Assembly: GCF_014836715.1 (NCBI RefSeq)
Contig: NZ_JACSQI010000014.1
Coordinates: 39,082 to 103,081, forward strand
From: Escherichia whittamii
GTDB taxonomy: Bacteria > Pseudomonadota > Gammaproteobacteria > Enterobacterales > Enterobacteriaceae
Direction of reading: 5' to 3'
Length of the DNA stretch: 64,000 nt
Shown: positions 23,736-35,535 of the stretch, piece by piece
Layout: every line of letters begins with the position of its first letter
Numbering within the stretch: position 1 is the stretch's first letter
Notes under the pieces: generated by a model
Databases searched by the model: none
Told to the model about the DNA's origin: nothing
What the model saw: only the letters and a program-made list of their open reading frames with translations
Program-made: the position numbers and the translations under genes

Positions 23736-24647
23736 TTAACGTTGCGCTTCGCCACCCAATCCTTCGATCAGGTTTTGAATTAACGCTGCCAGTTCGCCGG
23801 TCATCAGGATGAAATCGGCGTCAAAACGCTGGGCAAAATCTTCGCGGTCGATATCTTCGTTTTGATCGCGCAGTTCGTCGCAGAACTTCAGGCGCTTGAG
23901 CGAACCATCGTCGCACATTACAAACTGAACGCGTTGCTGCCAGTCGAGCGCCAGTTTAGTCACCACTTTTCCGGCTTCAATGTGATTGGTGATCTCTTCG
24001 CTGGTCAGATCCTGTTTCTTCGCGCGGATCACACCGCCATCTTCCAGCAGTGATTTCAGCTCGGCTTCATCGAGTAACTGGAAGCCCTGTGCCGCGCTAC
24101 CGGAGCGTACCCATTCGGTTAGCGTCAGTTCAATCGGGTTTTCCATGCTCAATGGCACAACCGGTAACGACCCCAGGCTTTTACGCAGCAGTGCCAGCGT
24201 ATCTTCCGCTTTTTTGGCGCTGGCGCAGTCCACCATGATCAAACCGTTCACCGTGTCGATCCACATCATGGTTTGGCTGAAACGGCTAAAGGCGCGAGGC
24301 AGCAGAGAGTGCAGCACTTCATCTTTCAGCGAATCTTTTTCGGTTTTCTTCAGCTTACGCGCTTGCTCGGCTTCCAGTTTGGCGATTTTCGCTTCCAGCG
24401 CCTGTTTAATGACCGGAGACGGGAGAATTTTTTCTTCTTTGCGCGCGCAGATAACAATTTGACCATTGGCAACGTGCGTTAACGCATCGCTGTGCGATCC
24501 CATCGGAGGAACCCAGCCCATCTTCGCCATATCCTGGCTGCCGCATGGGGTAAATGCCATCGAGGCTAGCTGTTTTTCCATCTCTTCTGCACGCAGCGAA
24601 ATTTCGCGGCTAAGACGGTAAACCATTAAATTTTTGAACCACAGCAT
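23736..24647 (-). CDS. rdgC: Nucleoid-associated recombination protein RdgC
   Basis: A ring-shaped dimeric DNA-binding protein that limits RecA activity and affects replication restart. From the ATG at 24647 ([13 protein letters not shown]) it has 303 residues, the E. coli length. An acidic, helical central region with [20 protein letters not shown] is visible. The frame is open 24 codons upstream, but the known start has the correct length. It is divergent from mak. Confidence 0.95.
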   Translation of the reverse strand: MLWFKNLMVYRLSREISLRAEEMEKQLASMAFTPCGSQDMAKMGWVPPMGSHSDALTHVANGQIVICARKEEKILPSPVIKQALEAKIAKLEAEQARKLKKTEKDSLKDEVLHSLLPRAFSRFSQTMMWIDTVNGLIMVDCASAKKAEDTLALLRKSLGSLPVVPLSMENPIELTLTEWVRSGSAAQGFQLLDEAELKSLLEDGGVIRAKKQDLTSEEITNHIEAGKVVTKLALDWQQRVQFVMCDDGSLKRLKFCDELRDQNEDIDREDFAQRFDADFILMTGELAALIQNLIEGLGGEAQR

Positions 24648-24771
24648 GATAATTTCCACGGCCTTGTCGTTAAATTTAGCGGGCATGATAACGAATTGTC
24701 GGCGGCCTTGCATTGCCAATCCGGTTGTCCGTCTCTACTCTATTGATATTGAAAAAAATAAGGAGAGTACC

Positions 24772-25680
24772 GTGCGTATAGGTATCGATTTAGGCGGCAC
24801 CAAAACAGAAGTCATTGCACTGGGCGATGCAGGGGAGCAGTTGTACCGTCATCGTCTGCCCACGCCGCGTGATGATTACCGCCAGACCATAGAAACGATC
24901 GCCACGCTGGTGGAGATGGCGGAGCAGGCGACGGGGCAGCGTGGAACGGTGGGCATGGGCATTCCTGGCTCAATTTCACCGTATACCGGTGTGGTGAAAA
25001 ACGCTAATTCGACCTGGCTTAACGGTCAGCCATTCGATAAAGACTTAAGCGCGCGGTTGCAGCGGGAAGTACGGCTGGCAAATGATGCCAACTGTCTGGC
25101 GGTTTCGGAAGCGGTAGATGGCGCGGCAGCGGGAGCGCAGACGGTATTTGCCGTGATTATTGGCACGGGGTGCGGCGCGGGCGTGGCGTTCAATGGGCGG
25201 GCGCATATCGGCGGCAACGGCACGGCAGGCGAGTGGGGACACAATCCGCTACCGTGGATGGACGAAGATGAACTGCGTTATCGCGAAGAAGTCCCTTGTT
25301 ATTGCGGTAAACAAGGTTGTATTGAAACCTTTATTTCGGGGACCGGATTTGCCACGGATTATCATCGGTTGAGCGGACATGCGCTGAAAGGTAGTGAAAT
25401 TATTCGTCTCGTTGAAGAACGCGATCCGGTAGCTGAGTTGGCATTGCGTCGCTATGAGCTACGACTGGCGAAGTCGCTGGCGCATGTGGTGAATATTCTC
25501 GACCCGGATGTGATTGTCCTGGGCGGAGGGATGAGCAATGTCGACCGTTTATATCAAACCGTTCCGCCGCTGATTAAACAATTTGTCTTCGGCGGAGAAT
25601 GTGAAACGCCGGTGCGTAAGGCGAAGCACGGTGATTCCAGCGGCGTACGCGGTGCCGCGTGGTTATGGCCACAAGAGTAA
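24772..25680 (+). CDS. mak: Fructokinase Mak (manno(fructo)kinase)
   Basis: ROK-family sugar kinase phosphorylating fructose and mannose in the cytoplasm. The 302-residue protein starts at GTG 24772 after AAGGAGAG. The N-terminal ATP-binding [12 protein letters not shown], the GTGCGAG motif, the zinc-binding [10 protein letters not shown] and the [14 protein letters not shown] loop mark it as ROK. In many strains the gene is nearly silent because of a weak promoter. It reads away from rdgC and ends in a BIME. Confidence 0.95.
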   Translation: MRIGIDLGGTKTEVIALGDAGEQLYRHRLPTPRDDYRQTIETIATLVEMAEQATGQRGTVGMGIPGSISPYTGVVKNANSTWLNGQPFDKDLSARLQREVRLANDANCLAVSEAVDGAAAGAQTVFAVIIGTGCGAGVAFNGRAHIGGNGTAGEWGHNPLPWMDEDELRYREEVPCYCGKQGCIETFISGTGFATDYHRLSGHALKGSEIIRLVEERDPVAELALRRYELRLAKSLAHVVNILDPDVIVLGGGMSNVDRLYQTVPPLIKQFVFGGECETPVRKAKHGDSSGVRGAAWLWPQE

Positions 25681-25696
25681 AAAACGTAAGCAATTG

Positions 25697-25832
25697 GCGC
25701 ATCATGCCTGATGCGTAGGTCGGATAAGGCGCTCGCGCCGCATCCGGCATTGTGCTCAGATGCCTGATGCGACACTGGCGTGTCTTATCAGGCCTACAAA
25801 ATGAGCAGACCTGTACGCCGCATCCGGCACTG
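25697..25832. repeat. BIME (several REP units) between mak and araJ
   Basis: Three palindromic REP-type pieces follow in alternating orientation: GCATCATGCCTGATGCG and CCGCATCCGGCA; GATGCCTGATGCGACAC with GTCTTATCAGGCCTAC; and GTACGCCGCATCCGGCAC. Both genes end at this block. Confidence 0.85.
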
Positions 25833-25849
25833 TGCACCGTGGCTGCAAC

Positions 25850-27034
25850 CTACCCCTGTGGTTTTGCCAGCAGCGGACTCTCCGCCACTTGCTGGCGCTT
25901 ATAGCGACCATACAACAGCAACGACGACATCGCAGCAAACGAGAGCAGGGCGGCAGGCAACGCCACGTAATTATACGCCAGCCCCAGCGTCAGCATCATC
26001 CCGCCGCAATAAGCGCCCACGGCGCTACCGAGGTTAAACGCTATTTGCCCACCTGCGGCACCTAATAATTCTCCGCCTTTGGCATTTTGCAGGAGCAGAA
26101 TTTGCAGCGGTGCTGAGAGGGCGAATAATCCCGCACAACATATAAAAGCAAAAATAAGCGACGTTGTTTTCATGCCGCCGAAGAAAAAAAGCATCAGCAG
26201 TGCCAGCACAATAATGAAGTCCGTCACTGCCGCAATGCGTAGCGGCGAGTAACGTCCGGAAATCCGGCCACTTAGCACATTGCCCAGCACCATCCCCAGC
26301 CCGGCCAGCATCATAATAAAGGTCATCGCCGTTTCCGAAAAACCGGAAATAAACATCATGTAAGGTTTAACGTAGCTAAACCAGGCAAACACACCCGCAT
26401 TGCCAAACATGGTGGCGGAGAAAATTAGCCACGGCGCAGGGCTACGTAAAAAGTGAAACTGTTCGCGCAGGTTTCCTTTCGCCTCGTCACGAATATCCGG
26501 CACCCAAAAATAGACCGATGCCATCACAGCAATATTAAAGACAGAGATTAATAAAAAGGTGTAGCGCCAGCTAAATTCCTGACTTAAATACGTCCCCAGA
26601 GGAATGCCCAACAAATTGGCGACCGTCATCCCGGAAACCATACCCGCCACGGCAGCGGTGACTTTGCCGGGCTTGATAATTTTCGATAACACAATCGCCC
26701 CGACGCCAAAAAATGCGCCATGCGGAAAACCGGAAACCAGGCGGCCAACGGCGAGCATCAGGTAAGACGAGGAGAGCGTGAACATGGCGTTACCGATGAC
26801 GCACAAAGTCACCAGAAACAACAAGATATGTTTGAGCGAGTAGCGGCTGGAAAAAAGCGCGATTATCGGCGCCCCGACCACCACTCCCAGTGCATAATAC
26901 GAAATCATATGCCCGGCGGCAGGAATCGAAATGCCAACGTTATGTGCCAGCTCCGTGAGCACGCCCATAATGCCAAATTCGGCCATCCCCAGGCCAAATG
27001 TGCCGAGAGCCAAAGATAAAATGACTTTTTTCAT
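25850..27034 (-). CDS. araJ: MFS transporter AraJ
   Basis: A 394-residue, 12-segment major facilitator protein, arabinose-induced in E. coli but with no proven substrate. It starts MKKVILSLALGTFGLGMAEF at the ATG at 27034, the usual N-terminus; an extra in-frame 28 codons upstream are not needed. The conserved DHA1-family loop GRLVSGFPHGAFFGVG is visible. The gene is read on the minus strand, downstream of sbcC, with about 125 bases between. Confidence 0.94.
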   Translation of the reverse strand: MKKVILSLALGTFGLGMAEFGIMGVLTELAHNVGISIPAAGHMISYYALGVVVGAPIIALFSSRYSLKHILLFLVTLCVIGNAMFTLSSSYLMLAVGRLVSGFPHGAFFGVGAIVLSKIIKPGKVTAAVAGMVSGMTVANLLGIPLGTYLSQEFSWRYTFLLISVFNIAVMASVYFWVPDIRDEAKGNLREQFHFLRSPAPWLIFSATMFGNAGVFAWFSYVKPYMMFISGFSETAMTFIMMLAGLGMVLGNVLSGRISGRYSPLRIAAVTDFIIVLALLMLFFFGGMKTTSLIFAFICCAGLFALSAPLQILLLQNAKGGELLGAAGGQIAFNLGSAVGAYCGGMMLTLGLAYNYVALPAALLSFAAMSSLLLYGRYKRQQVAESPLLAKPQG

Positions 27035-27159
27035 ACCACCATCACAACCACCAGGACGGCTACGAATCACCGTAGTCAATAAAGTGATAGCTTGCAGGAT
27101 AACGACCAGCGAGGCCAAGAGATAATTCGCCCCTCTGTATTCATTATCCTGCTGAATAG

Positions 27160-30100
27160 TTATTTCACCGCAAACGTGCTGTCCAGTTTGCTGTAGCCCA
27201 GTCCGTTGATCTTCTTCACTTTTATCTGCACCGGAATACGCTCTTTCATCGCTTCAACATGGCTAATCACCCCGATAGTTTTACCACTGGCGTTCAGAGC
27301 ATCCAGTGCATCAAGGGCGGTATCCAGCGTTTCGCTATCCAGCGTGCCGAAACCTTCATCGAGGAACAGCGAGTCAATACGCGTTTTATGGCTGACCAGA
27401 TCCGAAAGTGCCAGCGCCAGTGCCAGGCTCACGAGGAAACTTTCGCCGCCGGAAAGCGTACGGGTATCGCGTACCGCATCTGCCTGCCAGGTATCGACAA
27501 CCTCGACTTCCAGCGCCTCGCTGGCTTTACGTTGTAACAGGTAGCGCCCGTGCAGCCGGGTAAGTTGCTGATTAGCCAGATGGACCAGATTGTCCAGCGT
27601 CAGCCCCTGAGCGAACTTACGGAATTTATCGCCCTCTTTGGAGCCAATCAGCGAATTAAGATATCCCCAGTCCTCGACCTGCTGGGTCGTCTGTGCAATT
27701 TGCTGCATTAAGGTTTGTTGTTGCTGACGGTTGTCTGCATCCTGCTTCAGCTGCTGGCGAATTTCCCCCTGGCGAGTGGTATTTTCACGTAATTTTTGGT
27801 TAGTTTGTGCTAACGCCTGCTGAATCTGTTCCGCAGCCAACGTGAGATCCAGTCCGCCAGGCTGTTGCTGTTGATGTTGTGCCAGTGTTTCTGCCGCCTG
27901 AGTTGCCAGCGCTTGTGCCTGACGACGCTGGTTTTCCAGATTCTGTTTCAGCTGTTCCAGCTGAGTTAGCGTCTGTTCATCCATTAACGCCGCAAGGAAT
28001 GCCTGCTGATCGTCAAAAATGCTGTCCTGTAGCGCGGAGTCAAACTGCGCCTGAACTTTTTGCAGACTTTGCGCTGCCAGAACCTCCTGTTGCAGTAAGG
28101 TTTGCCACTGGCTTTGCAACGCGAGGCATTGTTCGTGAACTTGCCGCCAGTTTTCCAGCGTCACCGTTTCTTCGCTATGCGGGAGTTCATCACTTTGCGG
28201 CAGCGTTTCCAGAATTGGCGTCAACTGCTGAATACGGTTTTGCAACTCGGTTAATTCGTTCTGGCGCAGCTGCCAGCTCTGTGCTTCTTGCTGGCGCGCC
28301 GACAACCAGCTTTCTTCTTCATCTTCCAGTGGCAATGCCAGTGAGTAACTTACTAACGCTGCAGAGAGTTGCTGATGGTGTTGTTCAATCTGTTGTTGAT
28401 ACTGGGAAATTTGCTGATTATGCGCGGCAATTTGCGCCTGCAATTCATGACGCTGACTGAGTAATTGCAGTTGTTTTTCGTGCTCTTCCTGGGTGGCAAG
28501 CCACGGTTGAATATCGTCCTGTGGCTGCAAGGTGATATTGAGACTGGCCGTTAGTACACGCCATTCTTGAGTAAGTGCTTGCTCATCTTGCCGGAGGCTT
28601 TGCGCTTCGTTCTCATCACGCTGAAGCTGCTTTGTTAATGCGTCCAGTTGTCCTCGCAGCGCCGCGCCTTCTTCGCCGAGCTTTTTCACTTCGTTTTCCA
28701 GCGTTAATAGCCGGGCCTGATTAACGCCCGGTTCCAGCGACTGATACGCCTCGACCGCTGGGTGGCTGGTGGAACCACAAAGCGGACACGGCTGACCCGG
28801 CTGTAACTGCGCGCGTTGGGCTTCCAGCGTTTTAATGCGTGCTTCCTGCTCGCAAATGGTTTTGACGTCGGCAAGCTGTTGCGTTTTTTCCTTATAACGC
28901 TGGCGCATTTCGTTAAGTGCAGCGTTACGTTGCGTCTGTTCCTGAGTAACGTTCTGGATAGCAGCCTGTAGCTGCGCCAGGCGTTTTTGCTGGGGAACAA
29001 TCTGCCCATGCAGCGCAATCAGGCGCTGACGCAGCGGACGTTGTTCGGCATGAAGCGCCTGGGCGGTGGCAACTTCATCGGCAGTTAATGCCAAAGAGAG
29101 CGTCGGAAGCGCATTAAGTTTTTGCTGCGCATGGGTTAACTGCTGTTGCCATTGCCGCAGATGCCCGCGATCGCTTGCCTGTTGGGCAAACTGCGCGCGC
29201 CATCCAGCCAGTTCGTTGTTCCACAGACGGAAACGGTCGTGTTCCTGTAACCATGCATTCAGTGTTTGTTGATACTGTTGTAATTCTGCCGACTGTTTTG
29301 CCGCCTGGTGACGAATGCCGCTGCGAAGCGCTATTGTGCTTTGTAAGCGAGTATTCACTTCTTCAATCTGCTGACGAGTATGTGCTAGCGCTGTTGAATA
29401 CTCTGTGATTCGTTCCCAGTGCGGACGGAGATGCCGCGCGGGTTGCGCCAGGCCGAGCGCCGCCAGTTGCGGTTGTGCTTTTTCTTCCTCAGCTAACGCC
29501 TGTTGCAGTGCCTGCTGACGGCGACTGGCCTCCTGCTGCAACTCATCCTTCCGCGTTAACCAGTTAATTGATTGTTGTTCTTGCTGCTGCGCGGCGAGTA
29601 ACTGTTTCTCTTCGTCAGTGAGTACCTGCAAACTTTCTGTAAGCGATTGCACCTGTTCTGGCGCTAATAAGGCTACGCCGCTGGCCTGCGCTTGCAGTTT
29701 CTCCAGCTCAGTACGGGCCGATTTATGCTGTTCAAAAACCATCGCCGAGATTTGCCCGTAGATTTCGGTGCCGGTTAACTCCTCCAGCAATTCCGCGCGT
29801 TCTTTCGGTTTCGCATTGAGGAAGGCAGCAAATTGCCCTTGTGAAAGCAGCATCGAACGGGTGAACCGCCCGTAATCAAGCCCGGTTAACGTTGCCGTCA
29901 GTTCCAGCTTATCTTTTACTTTATCAGCGAGGATTTTACCGTCTGCGCAGCGCGCCAGCTCTACGCGCGGCACCTGCAAATTACCGTCCGGCTGGTTACG
30001 CGCCCGATTCTGGCTCCAGAACGCGCGATACGCTTCACCTTTCACTTCAAATTCCACTTCCGCCAGACATTCGGCGGTATCGCGGGTCATTAGATCATTT

Positions 30101-30303
30101 TGTGATTGCGAAACGTTAGAGAGGCGCGGGGTTTCGTGATACAGCGCCAGACAAATGGCGTCCAGCAGCGTGGTTTTTCCCGCGCCGGTCGGGCCGGTAA
30201 TCGCAAACAGCCCGTTGCTGGCGAACGGCTCGTGGGTGAAATCAATCTTCCATTCGCCTTTTAATGAGTTCAGGTTTTTCAGGCGCAGGCTGAGAATTTT
30301 CAT
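27160..30303 (-). CDS. sbcC: Nuclease complex subunit SbcC (Rad50-like ATPase)
   Basis: SbcC with SbcD cleaves hairpins and processes double-strand ends. Of 1047 residues, an N-terminal Walker [10 protein letters not shown] is at about residues 37–45. Two long Gln- and Glu-rich coiled coils surround a zinc hook CPLC around residue 500. A C-terminal ABC signature LSGGESF and Walker [13 protein letters not shown] complete the ATPase head. The start overlaps the sbcD stop by four bases (ATGA), so the two are translationally coupled. The coiled-coil parts differ noticeably from the K-12 sequence as I recall it, and the heads do not. Confidence 0.98.
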   Translation of the reverse strand: MKILSLRLKNLNSLKGEWKIDFTHEPFASNGLFAITGPTGAGKTTLLDAICLALYHETPRLSNVSQSQNDLMTRDTAECLAEVEFEVKGEAYRAFWSQNRARNQPDGNLQVPRVELARCADGKILADKVKDKLELTATLTGLDYGRFTRSMLLSQGQFAAFLNAKPKERAELLEELTGTEIYGQISAMVFEQHKSARTELEKLQAQASGVALLAPEQVQSLTESLQVLTDEEKQLLAAQQQEQQSINWLTRKDELQQEASRRQQALQQALAEEEKAQPQLAALGLAQPARHLRPHWERITEYSTALAHTRQQIEEVNTRLQSTIALRSGIRHQAAKQSAELQQYQQTLNAWLQEHDRFRLWNNELAGWRAQFAQQASDRGHLRQWQQQLTHAQQKLNALPTLSLALTADEVATAQALHAEQRPLRQRLIALHGQIVPQQKRLAQLQAAIQNVTQEQTQRNAALNEMRQRYKEKTQQLADVKTICEQEARIKTLEAQRAQLQPGQPCPLCGSTSHPAVEAYQSLEPGVNQARLLTLENEVKKLGEEGAALRGQLDALTKQLQRDENEAQSLRQDEQALTQEWRVLTASLNITLQPQDDIQPWLATQEEHEKQLQLLSQRHELQAQIAAHNQQISQYQQQIEQHHQQLSAALVSYSLALPLEDEEESWLSARQQEAQSWQLRQNELTELQNRIQQLTPILETLPQSDELPHSEETVTLENWRQVHEQCLALQSQWQTLLQQEVLAAQSLQKVQAQFDSALQDSIFDDQQAFLAALMDEQTLTQLEQLKQNLENQRRQAQALATQAAETLAQHQQQQPGGLDLTLAAEQIQQALAQTNQKLRENTTRQGEIRQQLKQDADNRQQQQTLMQQIAQTTQQVEDWGYLNSLIGSKEGDKFRKFAQGLTLDNLVHLANQQLTRLHGRYLLQRKASEALEVEVVDTWQADAVRDTRTLSGGESFLVSLALALALSDLVSHKTRIDSLFLDEGFGTLDSETLDTALDALDALNASGKTIGVISHVEAMKERIPVQIKVKKINGLGYSKLDSTFAVK

Positions 30304-31502
30304 GCTTCGTGTTCTCCGGCGAGGGTCTGCAACGTCGTGGCGAAAAGATGTTGCAGACGTTGATGCTGCGATTCATCCAGTTCTTCCAGTGCCAGACGGC
30401 GATTAAAAACTTCTTCGACGCTAAGTTCGCTGAGGGTTTCACGCTGTTGGCTGGCTAACACACGCTCGCGCTGTTCACGACTGCGGCGTACCAGCAATAC
30501 CTCAACTGGCAGTGATTCGGTTAATGCCTGGATTTTGCGCTGAATATCATGCAGATACTCATCAGTAGTGATTTCAATATCCAGCCAGACAGGTGGCTCC
30601 TGTGGCACATCGCGCCATTGTTCCAGCTGTTCGATAATTGACGCCAGATCGCCTTTCAGTACCGCCATCGGTTGCGTTACCGGTACGTTCAGGTTTTCCA
30701 CGCTCTCTAATTTGCCGTTTGAAAATGTCACCAGATGGACATATTTACTTTTGCCACATTCATCAAAACTCAGTGGGATAGGAGAGCCGCAATAGCGTAC
30801 ATGTTCCATGCCGCCAATAATCTGTGCGCGGTGAATATGTCCGAGCGCGATGTAGTCGGCTGGCGGAAAGTTTTGTGCCGGGAAAGCGTCCAGCGTGCCA
30901 ATATAAATGTCACGCACGGCGTCACTTTTGCTGGCGCCAACGGTCGTTAAATGCCCCGTGGCGATGATGGGCAGAGGCTGATCGCCGCGCAGTTTGCAGG
31001 CATCTGCATAGTGTTGTTGGTAATAGTCGGTGATCGCTGTCAGCAAATGCTGTTGTTTTTCAATGCCGTTAAGCCCCGCCTGGCTGGTAATAATGTCACG
31101 CGGGCGTAAAAAAGGAATGGGGCATAGCACCGCGCCCGGCGTCCCGTCGCGACGAGGCAAGATTTGTGGGGCATGTCCGGCGCTGGCGACGACGGTAGTA
31201 TTGAGGAACGCCATGATATCGCGCGATTCATTTAGCGTGGCTACCGAGTCATGGTTTCCCGCCAGTACCACCAGATGACAGCCAGTTTGCTGTAAATTGA
31301 CAACAAAACGGTTATATAAAGTACGGGCGTAACTGGGCGGCGAGCCGGTATCGAAAACATCACCGGCAACAATAATCGCATCCACCTGATGGGTTTGTGC
31401 TGTCTCCAGCAGCCAGTCAAGAAAAGCCTGATGTTCGGCTTCGCGGCTTTTACTGTAGAAGTTCTGGCCGAGATGCCAGTCTGAGGTGTGAAGGATGCGC
31501 AT
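30300..31502 (-). CDS. sbcD: Nuclease subunit SbcD (Mre11-like)
   Basis: Metal-dependent nuclease subunit acting with SbcC on DNA hairpins. From the ATG at 31502 it has 400 residues. The phosphoesterase motifs are complete: HTSDWHLGQ near the N-terminus, [21 protein letters not shown], and ATGHLTTVG with LGHIHRAQ. It is cytoplasmic. The upstream in-frame extension to 31544 is not used in the known protein. It is the first gene of sbcDC and divergent from phoB. Confidence 0.97.
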   Translation of the reverse strand: MRILHTSDWHLGQNFYSKSREAEHQAFLDWLLETAQTHQVDAIIVAGDVFDTGSPPSYARTLYNRFVVNLQQTGCHLVVLAGNHDSVATLNESRDIMAFLNTTVVASAGHAPQILPRRDGTPGAVLCPIPFLRPRDIITSQAGLNGIEKQQHLLTAITDYYQQHYADACKLRGDQPLPIIATGHLTTVGASKSDAVRDIYIGTLDAFPAQNFPPADYIALGHIHRAQIIGGMEHVRYCGSPIPLSFDECGKSKYVHLVTFSNGKLESVENLNVPVTQPMAVLKGDLASIIEQLEQWRDVPQEPPVWLDIEITTDEYLHDIQRKIQALTESLPVEVLLVRRSREQRERVLASQQRETLSELSVEEVFNRRLALEELDESQHQRLQHLFATTLQTLAGEHEA

Positions 31503-31610
31503 AACGATTCCCTGGCGAAAAAGCATGGGCGCGATTATACCCAAACAGATATGTTATTTGCTTTTTTCTGCACCACGGAAATCAATAACCTGAAGGGATG
31601 TGCGACGTGC

Positions 31611-31644
31611 TTTTCATAAATCTGTCATAAATCTGACGCATAAT
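31611..31644 (+). promoter_or_regulatory. Pho box and −10 of phoB
   Basis: Three 11-base-phased repeats are TTTTCAT (31611–31617), CTGTCAT (31622–31628) and CTGACGC (31633–31639). They are spaced by AAAT and lead to CATAAT at 31639–31644. This is the PhoB autoregulatory site. Confidence 0.9.
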
Positions 31645-31691
31645 GACGTCGCATTAACGATCGCAATCTATTTATTACAACAGGGTAAATC

Positions 31692-32381
31692 ATGGCGAGA
31701 CGTATTCTGGTCGTAGAAGATGAAGCTCCAATTCGCGAAATGGTCTGCTTCGTGCTCGAGCAAAATGGCTTTCAGCCGGTCGAAGCGGAAGATTATGACA
31801 GTGCTGTGAATCAACTGAATGAACCCTGGCCGGATTTAATTCTCCTCGACTGGATGCTACCCGGCGGCTCCGGTATCCAGTTCATCAAACATCTCAAGCG
31901 TGAGTCGATGACCCGGGATATTCCGGTAGTGATGTTGACCGCCAGAGGGGAAGAAGAAGATCGCGTGCGCGGCCTTGAAACCGGCGCCGATGACTATATC
32001 ACCAAGCCGTTTTCCCCGAAGGAACTGGTGGCGCGGATTAAAGCGGTGATGCGCCGTATATCGCCTATGGCGGTGGAAGAGGTGATTGAGATGCAGGGGC
32101 TAAGTCTGGACCCGACATCTCACCGGGTGATGGCGGGCGAAGAACCACTGGAGATGGGGCCGACTGAATTTAAACTGCTGCACTTTTTTATGACGCATCC
32201 CGAGCGCGTGTACAGCCGCGAGCAGCTGTTAAATCACGTCTGGGGAACCAATGTGTATGTGGAGGACCGCACGGTCGATGTTCACATTCGCCGCTTGCGT
32301 AAAGCACTGGAACCTGGCGGGCATGACCGCATGGTGCAGACGGTGCGCGGTACAGGATATCGTTTTTCAACCCGCTTTTAA
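31692..32381 (+). CDS. phoB: Phosphate response regulator PhoB
   Basis: OmpR-family activator of the Pho regulon, 229 residues. The receiver domain has the phospho-acceptor D53 in LLDWMLPGG and conserved Lys in YITKPF. The C-terminal winged helix ends in [13 protein letters not shown] and [10 protein letters not shown]. PhoB binds Pho boxes upstream of itself and of phoA in this window. Its start follows CAGGGT. phoR starts 57 bases downstream. Confidence 0.99.
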
Positions 32382-32438
32382 CGCCTTGCTCTTCGGACGC
32401 AGAGCAGGGCTTATAATTTCATAACTGGAGTATCTTAC

Positions 32439-33734
32439 GTGCTGGAACGGCTGTCGTGGAAAAGGCTGGTGCTGGAGCTGCTACTTTGCTGCATCCCGGC
32501 TTTCATCCTGGGTGCTTTTTTTGGTTACCTGCCCTGGTTTTTGCTGGCATCGGTAACAGGACTGCTTATCTGGCATTTCTGGAATTTATTGCGCCTTTCA
32601 TGGTGGCTATGGGTGGATCGCAGTATGACCCCGCCACCGGGGCGTGGTAGCTGGGAACCGCTGCTGTATGGCTTACACCAGATGCAGCTGCGTAATAAAA
32701 AACGCCGCCGCGAACTGGGCAATCTGATTAAACGCTTTCGTAGCGGGGCGGAGTCACTGCCCGATGCAGTGGTACTGACCACGGAAGAGGGGGGGATTTT
32801 CTGGTGTAACGGTCTGGCGCAACAAATTCTTGGTCTGCGCTGGCCAGAAGATAACGGGCAGAACATCCTTAACCTGCTGCGTTACCCGGAGTTTACGCAA
32901 TATCTGAAAACGCGTGATTTTTCTCGCCCGCTCAATCTGGTGCTCAACACCGGGCGGCATCTGGAAATTCGCGTCATGCCTTATACCCATAAACAGCTGC
33001 TGATGGTGGCGCGTGACGTCACGCAAATGCATCAACTGGAAGGGGCGCGGCGCAACTTTTTTGCCAACGTAAGCCATGAGTTACGCACGCCATTGACGGT
33101 GTTACAGGGTTACCTGGAGATGATGCATGAGCAGCCGCTGGAAGGCGCGGTACGCGAAAAAGCGTTGCACACCATGCGTGAGCAGACCCAGCGGATGGAA
33201 GGGCTGGTGAAGCAATTGCTGACACTGTCGAAAATCGAAGCCGCACCGACGCAGTTGCTTAATGAGAAGGTTGATGTGCCGATGATGCTGCGCGTCGTTG
33301 AGCGTGAGGCTCAGACTCTTAGCCAGAAAAAACAGACATTTACCTTTGAAATAGATAACGACCTCAAAGTGTCTGGCAATGAAGACCAGCTACGCAGTGC
33401 GATTTCGAATCTGGTCTATAACGCAGTGAATCATACGCCGGAAGGCACACATATCACGGTGCGCTGGCAGCGAGTGCCGCACGGTGCTGAATTTAGCGTT
33501 GAAGATAATGGACCGGGCATCGCGCCAGAGCATATTCCGCGCCTGACCGAGCGTTTTTATCGTGTAGACAAAGCGCGCTCCCGACAAACCGGCGGTAGCG
33601 GGTTGGGGTTAGCGATCGTGAAGCATGCGGTAAATCATCACGAAAGCAGGCTCAATATTGAAAGTACGGTGGGCAAAGGCACGCGTTTCAGTTTTGTTCT
33701 GCCGGAACGTTTAATTGCCAAAAACAACGATTAA
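32439..33734 (+). CDS. phoR: Phosphate sensor histidine kinase PhoR
   Basis: Inner-membrane kinase/phosphatase for PhoB, acting with the Pst transporter and PhoU. It has 431 residues from GTG 32439. Two N-terminal hydrophobic segments (about residues 10–60) are followed by a PAS region (about 100–190), an H box with H213 in [10 protein letters not shown], and the ATPase N and G boxes ([27 protein letters not shown]). A terminator-like hairpin follows. It is operonic with phoB. Confidence 0.98.
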   Translation: MLERLSWKRLVLELLLCCIPAFILGAFFGYLPWFLLASVTGLLIWHFWNLLRLSWWLWVDRSMTPPPGRGSWEPLLYGLHQMQLRNKKRRRELGNLIKRFRSGAESLPDAVVLTTEEGGIFWCNGLAQQILGLRWPEDNGQNILNLLRYPEFTQYLKTRDFSRPLNLVLNTGRHLEIRVMPYTHKQLLMVARDVTQMHQLEGARRNFFANVSHELRTPLTVLQGYLEMMHEQPLEGAVREKALHTMREQTQRMEGLVKQLLTLSKIEAAPTQLLNEKVDVPMMLRVVEREAQTLSQKKQTFTFEIDNDLKVSGNEDQLRSAISNLVYNAVNHTPEGTHITVRWQRVPHGAEFSVEDNGPGIAPEHIPRLTERFYRVDKARSRQTGGSGLGLAIVKHAVNHHESRLNIESTVGKGTRFSFVLPERLIAKNND

Positions 33735-33762
33735 TCCGCCTTTGTCATTTTTTATTGCCATA

Positions 33763-33787
33763 AGCCAGCTGACGCTGGCTTTTTTTC
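33763..33787 (+). terminator. phoBR terminator
   Basis: AGCCAGC, a four-base loop, GCTGGCT and then TTTTTTC lie about 30 bases after phoR. Confidence 0.85.
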
Positions 33788-34140
33788 TTTGCAGTCAAAA
33801 AATGGGCGCTGAATTTTACAATGTCTGGTGATTTTTTGTTCGCATGATTAGCCATAACTTTTTCGCTGAAATAGCGTTTTATACTGGTTAATGATTTCTT
33901 ATCGTTATATCCCTCTGGTTTTTAGATCCCTTCTTGCTTTAAAACGTTATAAGCGTTTAAATTGCGCTTCAGGTGCTGTCATACTGACTGCATTCACGCG
34001 GTAAATCGAAAAACTATTCTTCGCCGCGCCTGGTTGGGAGTATTTCCCGCTAAAATTGTTTAAATATACCGCTGTATCATCCCCAGGGATTGGCACAAAA
34101 ATTTAACGTTACAACACCACATCCACAGGCAGTATGATTT
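33788..34140. other. phoR–brnQ intergenic region
   Basis: About 350 bases upstream of brnQ presumably hold its promoter. I see no gene and no leader peptide with runs of Leu/Ile/Val codons. A CATGATTAGCCATAAC stretch and the AT-rich 33880–33960 part stand out only mildly. Confidence 0.4.
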
Positions 34141-35460
34141 ATGACCCATCAATTAAGATCGCGCGATATCATCGCTCTGGGCTTTATGACATTTGCGTTG
34201 TTCGTTGGCGCAGGTAACATTATTTTCCCTCCTATGGTCGGTTTGCAGGCAGGCGAACACGTCTGGACTGCGGCATTCGGCTTCCTCATTACTGCCGTTG
34301 GTCTGCCGGTATTAACGGTAGTGGCGCTGGCGAAAGTTGGCGGCGGCGTTGACAGTCTGAGCACACCAATCGGTAAAGTCGCAGGTGTGCTGCTGGCAAC
34401 GGTCTGCTACCTGGCTGTCGGGCCGCTGTTTGCAACACCGCGTACGGCAACCGTCTCCTTTGAAGTGGGCATTGCGCCGCTGACGGGTGACTCAGCATTG
34501 CCGCTGTTTATCTACAGCCTGGTCTATTTCGCTATCGTTATTCTGGTTTCGCTCTATCCGGGCAAGCTGCTGGATACCGTGGGCAACTTCCTCGCGCCGC
34601 TGAAAATTATTGCGCTGGTCATCCTGTCTGTTGCGGCGATTGTCTGGCCTGCGGGCTCGATTAGCACGGCGACTGAGGCTTATCAAAACGCTGCGTTTTC
34701 GAACGGTTTTGTCAATGGCTACCTGACGATGGATACGCTGGGCGCGATGGTGTTTGGTATCGTTATTGTTAACGCGGCGCGTTCTCGCGGCGTAACCGAA
34801 GCGCGTCTGTTGACCCGTTATACCGTCTGGGCTGGCCTGATGGCGGGTGTTGGTTTGACTCTGCTGTACCTGGCGCTTTTCCGTCTGGGGTCAGACAGCG
34901 CGTCGCTGGTTGATCAATCCGCGAACGGTGCGGCAATTCTGCATGCTTACGTTCAGCACACCTTTGGCGGTGGCGGTAGCTTCCTGCTGGCGGCGTTAAT
35001 CTTCATCGCCTGCCTGGTTACGGCTGTTGGCCTGACCTGTGCTTGTGCAGAATTCTTCGCTCAGTACGTACCACTCTCTTATCGTACGCTGGTGTTTATC
35101 CTCGGCGGCTTCTCGATGGTGGTGTCTAACCTCGGCTTGAGCCAGCTGATTCAGATCTCTGTACCGGTGCTGACCGCTATTTATCCGCCGTGTATCGCAC
35201 TGGTTGTATTAAGTTTTACGCGCTCATGGTGGCATAATTCGTCCCGCGTGATTGCTCCGCCGATGTTTATCAGCCTGCTTTTTGGTATTCTCGACGGGAT
35301 CAAAGCATCTGCATTCAGCGATATCTTACCGTCCTGGGCGCAGCGTTTACCGCTGGCCGAACAAGGTCTGGCGTGGTTAATGCCAACAGTGGTGATGGTG
35401 GTTCTGGCCATTATCTGGGATCGCGCGGCAGGTCGTCAGGTGACCTCCAGCGCTCACTAA
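34141..35460 (+). CDS. brnQ: Branched-chain amino acid transporter BrnQ
   Basis: A 439-residue LIVCS-family inner-membrane importer of Leu, Ile and Val, cation-driven. About 12 hydrophobic segments span the chain, starting with [20 protein letters not shown], the family signature. The ATG at 34141 is preceded by CAGGCAG. It is monocistronic with a strong terminator, and proY begins 75 bases after. Confidence 0.97.
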   Translation: MTHQLRSRDIIALGFMTFALFVGAGNIIFPPMVGLQAGEHVWTAAFGFLITAVGLPVLTVVALAKVGGGVDSLSTPIGKVAGVLLATVCYLAVGPLFATPRTATVSFEVGIAPLTGDSALPLFIYSLVYFAIVILVSLYPGKLLDTVGNFLAPLKIIALVILSVAAIVWPAGSISTATEAYQNAAFSNGFVNGYLTMDTLGAMVFGIVIVNAARSRGVTEARLLTRYTVWAGLMAGVGLTLLYLALFRLGSDSASLVDQSANGAAILHAYVQHTFGGGGSFLLAALIFIACLVTAVGLTCACAEFFAQYVPLSYRTLVFILGGFSMVVSNLGLSQLIQISVPVLTAIYPPCIALVVLSFTRSWWHNSSRVIAPPMFISLLFGILDGIKASAFSDILPSWAQRLPLAEQGLAWLMPTVVMVVLAIIWDRAAGRQVTSSAH

Positions 35461-35480
35461 ATCACTGAACATTTGTTTTA

Positions 35481-35513
35481 ACCACGGGGCTGCGATGCCC
35501 CGTGGTTTTTTAT
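35481..35513 (+). terminator. brnQ terminator
   Basis: CCACGGGGC and GCCCCGTGG pair around a six-base loop and are followed by TTTTTTATT. Confidence 0.9.
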
Positions 35514-35535
35514 TGTGTTGATGGGTTAGGAATTG

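Noticed and set aside
25697..25832. CRISPR-like repeat array
   Set aside because: The repeated pieces are palindromic REP units in alternating orientation with no regular spacers, and there are no cas genes in the window.
27879..28460. A 193-codon plus-strand frame opposite sbcC
   Set aside because: It is the complement of the Gln/Leu-rich coiled-coil codons, rich in Pro/Ala/Phe, with no ribosome site or homologue that I recognise.
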